DNA of 11,208 nt, from the NCBI GenBank assembly GCA_946415665.1, contig CAMKTI010000053.1, forward strand, positions 1 through 11,208, given 5' to 3'. Each line of letters begins with the position of its first letter. Positions within the stretch are counted from its first letter, which is position 1. Both the position numbers and the translations under genes were made by a program. Below, piece by piece: positions 6,542 through 11,208 of this stretch. Under the pieces are notes generated by a model. That model was not told the origin of the DNA. It did no database searches and worked only from the letters and a program-made list of their open reading frames with translations. Origin of the DNA: an uncultured Clostridia bacterium. Lineage in GTDB: Bacteria; Bacillota; Clostridia; Lachnospirales; CAMVHY01.

Positions 6542-8509
6542 TTAATTAATAATAATATTACTATTTTTATCATTTTCATCTTTATCGTTATCGTTCTTCT
6601 CTTCATTTGCGACGGGAACAACTTCTGGATTTGGCAATTCTATACCATTTTTTCTCAATTCTTCTGAAGTGAAATAACCATGTTCACCTTTCAGTTTCGC
6701 AAAATATTTTCCATCATCTGCTCTCGCGTAATTTTTTTGATAGACATCGAATTTTAGTTGTTTATATTTTGAATACTTGCTATGATACGCAATATAAAAT
6801 AGAATTGCTGCAACAACCGCGATAATTGCTACATACAGAGCAATTGATTCAAAAACAGGAGAGATTGTGAATACCAACTCAATTTTAAAGACACTTAATA
6901 ACAACGAAATTGCCGTTGCAACTACAGACGGAGAAAAATACGTCAATATATCCACAATAAATATAATCGCAGACAACAAAAATAAAACACAATATAACTT
7001 TCTCCTCTCTTTACAACTTTTTTTATTTCTATATAATTGTAATTGATTTACACAGAAATTCGATGTGCTAACTTGAGCTTGATTTTTCATTAGCGAATTT
7101 TTATCTTCGTTTTCATCTTTATCTTCGTTTTTATCTGTTATTTTATTCATTTCCATGTTTTCTGTTTTTATAAAATTAAAATCGCTATCTTTATAATTTT
7201 CATTACCTTGATGATCTTTATTACAAAGTCTTTCATCTAGTGTAGCAGTATTACCATTGAGAAATACATCCTTCATGTACTGACTTTTCAAACATGCTAA
7301 ACAGCTGCTCTTAGCGTCTTTCCACCAATAAACCCAATCCCATGGCCATATTTTATAATCTGAATGAAACCGAAATCCTGTGGTGATTAAAGTAGCAACC
7401 AGTAAAACCATGCACGCTACCAGTGATTCAAGACCAGTCAAACTCAAAAGAGCTGTAACGATTACACCTGATAAAGGCACTAAAAAACTAAGTCCCACCA
7501 CATATAATAAGAAGTGCCACCAAAACTCTTTATTTAATTTTGAATACTCTCTTTCAGCGACTTCAATAATATACTTGTAAAATTCTTTTTTGGCATTTTC
7601 ATCCTGAAGATAATTACGGCTTTTAAGAGACTGATACACCTTTATATGAGCTGCAATATTTATAGCGTGAAATTCAGGACCAATCATAACTTTCAATCGA
7701 TCTCTTTTACCAGATATATCACGTTGCGAGAGATCCGTGAAAATACTTTCCCAAATATTCTTGATCTCAGAAGCAAAGTTTATCAAACTTCCAGCTGGTA
7801 TTTCACGTTGGCATAAAAAATTAGCCAACTGTAACAAGGCTTCATAAGTCAGATAATTAGAGTTAAAAATCAAATTTAGAACGTATCGATATTCATCTGG
7901 TTTAGAAGTGCCAAAAATTTTCTCCCGCTGCTTTTGGTAATCCTTACCTGCTAGCTTTATTAATTTATCTATGAAATCAATTTGTTGAGTTCGGGTAAGG
8001 GTCATTAGCGCATAATATTTTTTTAATGATATGTCTTTCAACACCTTCGTCTCATAATCTGACAGTTTCAAACTTTTATCTGTACTGAACTCCAATTCAT
8101 TAATACGCCCACCTGGCTTTATTTCTAATTCCGCGAATTCTGTACCCTGAACTACCTCAGCAAACCTATTATCAAAACCATCTGCACATTCTACATTTAC
8201 TATTAACGACACAGAAACAGAATTAGGATTATTGTAATTTTTCTCGTCCATTCCTTCTTCATTGCTATTTCTCTCAATTTGAATTTTCCGTATTTTTAAC
8301 AAATCATTATTGTTCCTCAAGAGATCTACCAGTTCTCGTTCTTGATTAATATTACAATTTATTTTATAAACAACCATAGTCTCCATATCAAGCTCATTTT
8401 TACCGGTAGCATCGAATGTTTTGTTTTCAAGATTTAGTTTTAAATCTTTTAAATCTATAAAATTTATATTCTTACTATCTTTATTATTTTCCTCATTAGA
8501 TAAACTCAT
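6542..8509 (-). CDS. Orphan multi-pass membrane protein, 655 residues
   Basis: I do not recognise this protein. The start MSLSNEENNKDS at 8509 is preceded by AGGAGAG nine bases upstream; a longer frame back to 8554 lacks that support. Residues 1 to about 325 look soluble, with no signal peptide. Residues ~330-378 hold two hydrophobic segments (WWHFLLYVVGLSFLVPLSG onward), followed by an aromatic patch (IWPWDWVYWW) and CLAC near residue 404. A charged low-complexity linker includes a tandem 6-residue repeat, DKNEDK then DENEDK. Residues ~500-577 hold two or three more membrane segments. The C-terminus is again Asn/Asp/Glu/Lys rich (EEKNDNDKDENDKNSN). It converges on asnB with a 2-bp gap and diverges from recJ. 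Its build resembles the orphan at 1298. Function unknown. Confidence 0.85.
   Translation of the reverse strand: MSLSNEENNKDSKNINFIDLKDLKLNLENKTFDATGKNELDMETMVVYKINCNINQERELVDLLRNNNDLLKIRKIQIERNSNEEGMDEKNYNNPNSVSVSLIVNVECADGFDNRFAEVVQGTEFAELEIKPGGRINELEFSTDKSLKLSDYETKVLKDISLKKYYALMTLTRTQQIDFIDKLIKLAGKDYQKQREKIFGTSKPDEYRYVLNLIFNSNYLTYEALLQLANFLCQREIPAGSLINFASEIKNIWESIFTDLSQRDISGKRDRLKVMIGPEFHAINIAAHIKVYQSLKSRNYLQDENAKKEFYKYIIEVAEREYSKLNKEFWWHFLLYVVGLSFLVPLSGVIVTALLSLTGLESLVACMVLLVATLITTGFRFHSDYKIWPWDWVYWWKDAKSSCLACLKSQYMKDVFLNGNTATLDERLCNKDHQGNENYKDSDFNFIKTENMEMNKITDKNEDKDENEDKNSLMKNQAQVSTSNFCVNQLQLYRNKKSCKERRKLYCVLFLLSAIIFIVDILTYFSPSVVATAISLLLSVFKIELVFTISPVFESIALYVAIIAVVAAILFYIAYHSKYSKYKQLKFDVYQKNYARADDGKYFAKLKGEHGYFTSEELRKNGIELPNPEVVPVANEEKNDNDKDENDKNSNIIIN
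7101..7136 (-). repeat. 18-bp tandem repeat, two units, in the orphan membrane gene
   Basis: Units 7101-7118 and 7119-7136 differ at one base. They encode DENEDK and DKNEDK in the charged linker between the two membrane blocks. Because 18 bp is a multiple of three, copy-number change would lengthen or shorten the linker without breaking the frame. Confidence 0.8.
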
Positions 8510-8573
8510 TTTAGCATACTCTCCTTTTAATACAAAAAACACAAAAATTAACATGCGTCAAAACCAAATTTTT

Positions 8574-8603
8574 TTGCTCCCACAAACAATTTTTATATAT
8601 AAT
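8574..8603 (+). promoter_or_regulatory. Probable recJ-apt promoter
   Basis: TTGCTC (8574-8579), an 18-bp spacer and a perfect TATAAT (8598-8603) precede recJ by about 32 bp. The -35 box is weak. The divergent orphan gene must also start within 8510-8635, but no convincing minus-strand promoter stands out there. Confidence 0.5.
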
Positions 8604-8635
8604 AGCCACCGCATAAAAATTGTAGGGGAGTTTAT

Positions 8636-10438
8636 ATGAAAAACTGGATCATTAAAAAAAATTACATAAATTTGGATCTGATGATCAAAACTTTAAAAAT
8701 CGATTATGATTTGGCAAATCTTTTAGCGAAACAAAATATTTGTACAAAGAATCAAGCAATAAAATTTCTAAACCCAAAAGAAGAATTTATGTACGATATA
8801 AGTTTAATGAAAGATATCGATAAGGCAATCGAAATAATTAAAAATGCGATAGAAAAGAAAAATAAAATTTTAATTTACGGCGATTATGATGTTGATGGCG
8901 TGATGAGTACTGTGATTTTGTACAAAACTTTATCAATTCTGGATGCCGATGTTGATTTTTATTTGCCTTCGAGAAATTCCGACGGCTTTGGTTTAAATAT
9001 GAATTTAATAAATAAATTTTATTCCGACGGTGTAAATTTAATAATCACGTGTGACAACGGAATTGTTGCACTCGACGAAATCGCTTTGGCAAAAAAACTC
9101 AACATGCAAATCATAGTGATTGATCATCACTTTCCAAACACAAACAAAAACGATCTTAAAGATGTTCTTCCGCTCGCCGATGCAATAATTGATAATAAAC
9201 AACAGCAATGTAATTACCCTTTTAAAATGCTATGCGCCGCCGGAATGGCGTACGAAGTTTACAGGAGTATTCTATCAAAAAATATTTTAAATGTCAAGCA
9301 TAAAAATAATTTTTATTTAAAAAATGACCTATTAATTTTTGCAACGATTGGAACTTTATGTGATGTTGTTGATTTAAAAGAAGATAATAGAATTATTACG
9401 ACGCTTGGATTAAAGCTGATTAACGAAAAAAAAATAAAAAATAAAGGGCTAATAGAATTATTAAAGCTAAATAATTTATATGATAAAAAAATTTCTGCCG
9501 AAGATATAAGTTTTATTATTGGACCGTGTATAAATGCGTGCGGAAGATTAGAAACAGCAAATTTGGCGATAAAATTATTTTTATCCAAAGATGATCAAGA
9601 AATAAAAGAAACAGCAAAAAAAATTTTTGATTTGAATAATAAAAGAAAAATCATGACAAGAGACGCATGTGAAGAAGTTTTTTTTGATTTAGAAAATAAT
9701 TATGATCTAAAAAATCATCCCGTTATTGTTTATTACAATCCAAACGTAAATGAAAGTATTGCCGGAATTATTGCAGGCCGTATAAAAGAAAAATATTTTC
9801 ATCCCGTAATTTTTTTTACTGATAGTAACGAAAAAGAAATTATAAAAGGATCTGCGCGTTCGATTGAAAGTTATAATATTTTTGATGAGCTACAGAAATT
9901 TCAAGAGTTATTTATAAAATTTGGTGGACATAAATTAGCGGCAGGGATGTCTATGCTAAAAAAAAATTTGGATATTTTAGACATGAAATTAAATTCGAAT
10001 TGCAAATTAAACGAAAATGATTTTATTGAGAAAATAGAGATTAACGATGAAATTGATTTTAAAAAAATAAATTTTGCTTTTTTAAATAAGATAAATTTAC
10101 TTGCACCATTTGGACATGAAAATAGAAAACCGTTATTTATGTCGCGCAAAGTAAAAGTCAAAAAAATAAATGCGTCGTCGGAAAAAAAATTTATTATTTT
10201 TGAGTTAGAGCAAAATCAAAAATTAATTAAAGCGATCGGTTTTGGTTTATATGATTATTTTTGTGAGCAACTTAAAATTTATTTTGATAGCTATATTTAT
10301 ACAAAAATTTTAAACGGCTATTTAAATGATATTGATTTATTTTTGGATATTGTTTATAGTATCGAAGCAAATGAATTTAATAATAAAATTTATTTGCAGT
10401 TGCGATTAAAAGATTTAAGATTAGCGGAGGAGTTTTAA
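8636..10438 (+). CDS. recJ: Single-stranded-DNA-specific 5'-3' exonuclease RecJ
   Basis: RecJ degrades single-stranded DNA 5' to 3' in recombination, mismatch and base-excision repair, using Mn/Mg ions. DHH-family motifs appear in order: LIYGDYDVDGVMS (about residues 79-91, motif I metal ligands), CDNG (DNG 140-142) and VIDHH (DHH 163-165). GPCINACGRL (296-305) then occupies the place of the usual PRINAAGR, and the DHHA1-type GGHKLAAGM (430-438) follows. A C-terminal OB-like region follows. At 600 residues it is near the short (E. coli-like) form. The start ATG has GGGGAG eight bases upstream. It is cotranscribed with apt, which starts 2 bp after its stop. Note Cys at 298 and 302 in the motif where the family usually has Arg and Ala. 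Confidence 0.95.
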   Translation: MKNWIIKKNYINLDLMIKTLKIDYDLANLLAKQNICTKNQAIKFLNPKEEFMYDISLMKDIDKAIEIIKNAIEKKNKILIYGDYDVDGVMSTVILYKTLSILDADVDFYLPSRNSDGFGLNMNLINKFYSDGVNLIITCDNGIVALDEIALAKKLNMQIIVIDHHFPNTNKNDLKDVLPLADAIIDNKQQQCNYPFKMLCAAGMAYEVYRSILSKNILNVKHKNNFYLKNDLLIFATIGTLCDVVDLKEDNRIITTLGLKLINEKKIKNKGLIELLKLNNLYDKKISAEDISFIIGPCINACGRLETANLAIKLFLSKDDQEIKETAKKIFDLNNKRKIMTRDACEEVFFDLENNYDLKNHPVIVYYNPNVNESIAGIIAGRIKEKYFHPVIFFTDSNEKEIIKGSARSIESYNIFDELQKFQELFIKFGGHKLAAGMSMLKKNLDILDMKLNSNCKLNENDFIEKIEINDEIDFKKINFAFLNKINLLAPFGHENRKPLFMSRKVKVKKINASSEKKFIIFELEQNQKLIKAIGFGLYDYFCEQLKIYFDSYIYTKILNGYLNDIDLFLDIVYSIEANEFNNKIYLQLRLKDLRLAEEF

Positions 10439-10440
10439 AA

Positions 10441-10971
10441 ATGAGTATTGATTTGTTGGAGATAAAAAATAAAATAAGAAAAATAAATGATTTTCCCAAG
10501 AAAGGAATTTTATTTTATGATATAACGACAGTTTTAAATTCGCCGGAGCATTTAAAATTTATAATAGATGAAATGGCAAAAAAAGTTGTTGGTTTAGATT
10601 TTGATTTAATAATTTGTCCAGAGTCACGTGGATTTATTTTTGGTGTACCGTTAAGTTATAAATTAAATAAAGGATTTGTTCCTGCTAGAAAACCCGGAAA
10701 ATTACCTTATACAAGCGTGAGTAAACCGTATGCTTTAGAATATGGAACTAATTCGATAGAGATACATATCGATGCCATAAAACCAAATCAAAAAGTTTTG
10801 ATAGTTGACGATTTACTTGCGACAGGCGGAACTTATAAAGTTTTAGCTGAATTAATAGAAGAGGTTGGAGGTAAAGTAACAGGATTTTTATCTTTTATAG
10901 AACTAAAAAATTTGGATGGCAGGAAAAATTTGGTTGGATATGGTAATATTCTTTCATTGATTGAGTTTTAG
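10441..10971 (+). CDS. apt: Adenine phosphoribosyltransferase
   Basis: Apt salvages adenine by transferring the phosphoribosyl group of PRPP to give AMP and pyrophosphate, in the cytosol. The N-terminal IRKINDFPKKGILFYDITTV and the block DLIICPESRGFIFGVPLSYKL are characteristic, as is GFVPARKPGKLPY, the flexible-loop part. The PRPP-binding signature VLIVDDLLATGGT has its acidic pair at residues 123-124. The length of 176 residues is typical. The Shine-Dalgarno site GGAGGAG lies inside the end of recJ, and the 2-bp gap indicates translational coupling. recJ-apt is a known Firmicute pair usually followed by relA; here relA does not follow within the window. Confidence 0.96.
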   Translation: MSIDLLEIKNKIRKINDFPKKGILFYDITTVLNSPEHLKFIIDEMAKKVVGLDFDLIICPESRGFIFGVPLSYKLNKGFVPARKPGKLPYTSVSKPYALEYGTNSIEIHIDAIKPNQKVLIVDDLLATGGTYKVLAELIEEVGGKVTGFLSFIELKNLDGRKNLVGYGNILSLIEF

Positions 10972-11065
10972 ACTCCATATGGTTTGAATATTCATAAGAT
11001 ATGTTTGTACGTTTTTTTAATCTCGGTTTGCTTTCATGAGAATTTATCGTAAAGGGGATTTTTTT

Positions 11066-11128
11066 ATGGAATTTGATTTGGATCACAATTTTTTTTTAAA
11101 AAAAATTTTGCTTTTAGCTGTTAACTAA
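11066..11128 (+). CDS. Possible 20-residue ORF or truncated gene start
   Basis: An ATG preceded by AAAGGGG at good spacing opens a reading frame for MEFDLDHNFFLKKILLLAVN, ending at TAA 11126-11128. It is a short acidic head plus a hydrophobic tail. It does not resemble the RelA N-terminus expected after apt. The strong ribosome binding site suggests a real start. It could be a small peptide, a leader, or the remaining 5' end of a gene lost by rearrangement near the IS. Confidence 0.35.
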   Translation: MEFDLDHNFFLKKILLLAVN

Positions 11129-11142
11129 AAAAATTTTTAGTT
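11123..11142 (+). terminator. AT-rich inverted repeat after the short ORF
   Basis: AACTAAAAA (11123-11131) is complementary to TTTTTAGTT (11134-11142), with AGC/GCT as a possible outer extension. It overlaps the stop of the short ORF and lies just before the IS end. It may act as a weak terminator; no separate T-tract follows. Confidence 0.35.
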
Positions 11143-11148
11143 GGCTTA

Positions 11149-11169
11149 GACACTGTCTACACAAAAAAG
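11149..11169 (+). repeat. Left terminal inverted repeat of the IS
   Basis: This 21-bp terminus is the inverse of 555-575 with four mismatches by hand alignment. It marks the outer boundary of the IS copy that leaves the window on the right. Confidence 0.75.
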
Positions 11170-11208
11170 ATAAAAAAGAGAAATAAACTATAAAATAAAG
11201 TGTAATGG
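11149..11208 (+). mobile_element. Left end of another IS copy, cut by the window edge
   Basis: GACACTGTCTAC starts at 11149, right after a TA dinucleotide, and 11149-11169 is the inverse match of the right terminus at 555-575. The element therefore begins here and runs rightwards, in the same orientation as the copy at the window start. A possible transposase start ATG lies at 11205-11207, about 56 bp inside the end, as is normal for small IS5 elements. Confidence 0.75.

Noticed and set aside
8421..8639. 72-codon plus-strand ORF over the orphan/recJ divergent region
   Set aside because: It overlaps the start of the reverse orphan gene and the recJ promoter, and its sequence is not protein-like beyond composition.
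9313..9588. Antisense ORFs within recJ (also 9901-10161)
   Set aside because: These are shadows of recJ, which has clear DHH-family motifs throughout in the plus frame.
575..11149. Composite transposon carrying the whole segment
   Set aside because: The segment holds core genes (rpsB, tsf, recJ, apt), and IS copies are likely contig-breaking repeats; no transferable cargo is seen.
1..11208. CRISPR array, tRNA or rRNA gene, toxin-antitoxin pair or prophage
   Set aside because: No regularly spaced repeats, cloverleaf-like sequence, rRNA blocks or phage-type genes were seen on either strand.

Overview
The window is strongly AT-rich bacterial DNA. It carries core housekeeping genes, two unrecognised membrane-protein genes and insertion-sequence (IS) ends at both edges. 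Several things point to a low-G+C Firmicute, probably Clostridia-like: Shine-Dalgarno sites of the GGAGG type, the recJ-apt gene pair (adjacent in many Firmicutes, normally followed by relA), and rpsB, tsf and asnB products that look Firmicute-like. Long poly-A tracts inside genes, IS remnants and broken gene neighbourhoods would fit a host-associated or reducing genome. That lifestyle, and any finer taxonomy, is inference.

Layout. Bases 1-575 are the right part of an IS5-family element (probably the IS427 group), with a two-frame DDE transposase and a right inverted repeat. It is followed directly by a second, diverged copy of the last ~93 bp of the same element (577-669), which looks like a nested insertion. 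Bases 670-1222 are AT-rich and largely non-coding, with one doubtful 36-codon reverse ORF. A consensus promoter (1223-1251) drives an orphan gene for a 417-residue protein with one long hydrophobic block and a charged tail (1298-2551). Two hairpins (2590-2622 and 2652-2686) separate it from the convergent rpsB-tsf operon on the minus strand (4434 to 2689). A 320-bp divergent intergenic region with a long inverted repeat (4586-4636) lies between rpsB and asnB (4755-6539). asnB meets a second orphan gene tail to tail with a 2-bp gap; this orphan (6542-8509, minus) encodes a 655-residue protein with several membrane segments. Divergent from it is the recJ-apt operon (8636-10971). The window closes with a 20-codon ORF, a hairpin and the left end of another same-orientation copy of the IS (from 11149).

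Functionally the recognisable genes are independent: translation (ribosomal protein S2, EF-Ts), asparagine synthesis, single-strand DNA processing in repair and recombination (RecJ), and adenine salvage (Apt). The two orphan membrane proteins share a style: a soluble N-terminal part, hydrophobic block(s), and Asn/Asp/Glu/Lys-rich low-complexity segments. They are the most likely place for undescribed biology, but no function can be read from them. Because IS copies of the same orientation bound the window, it may be a whole contig broken at repeats.
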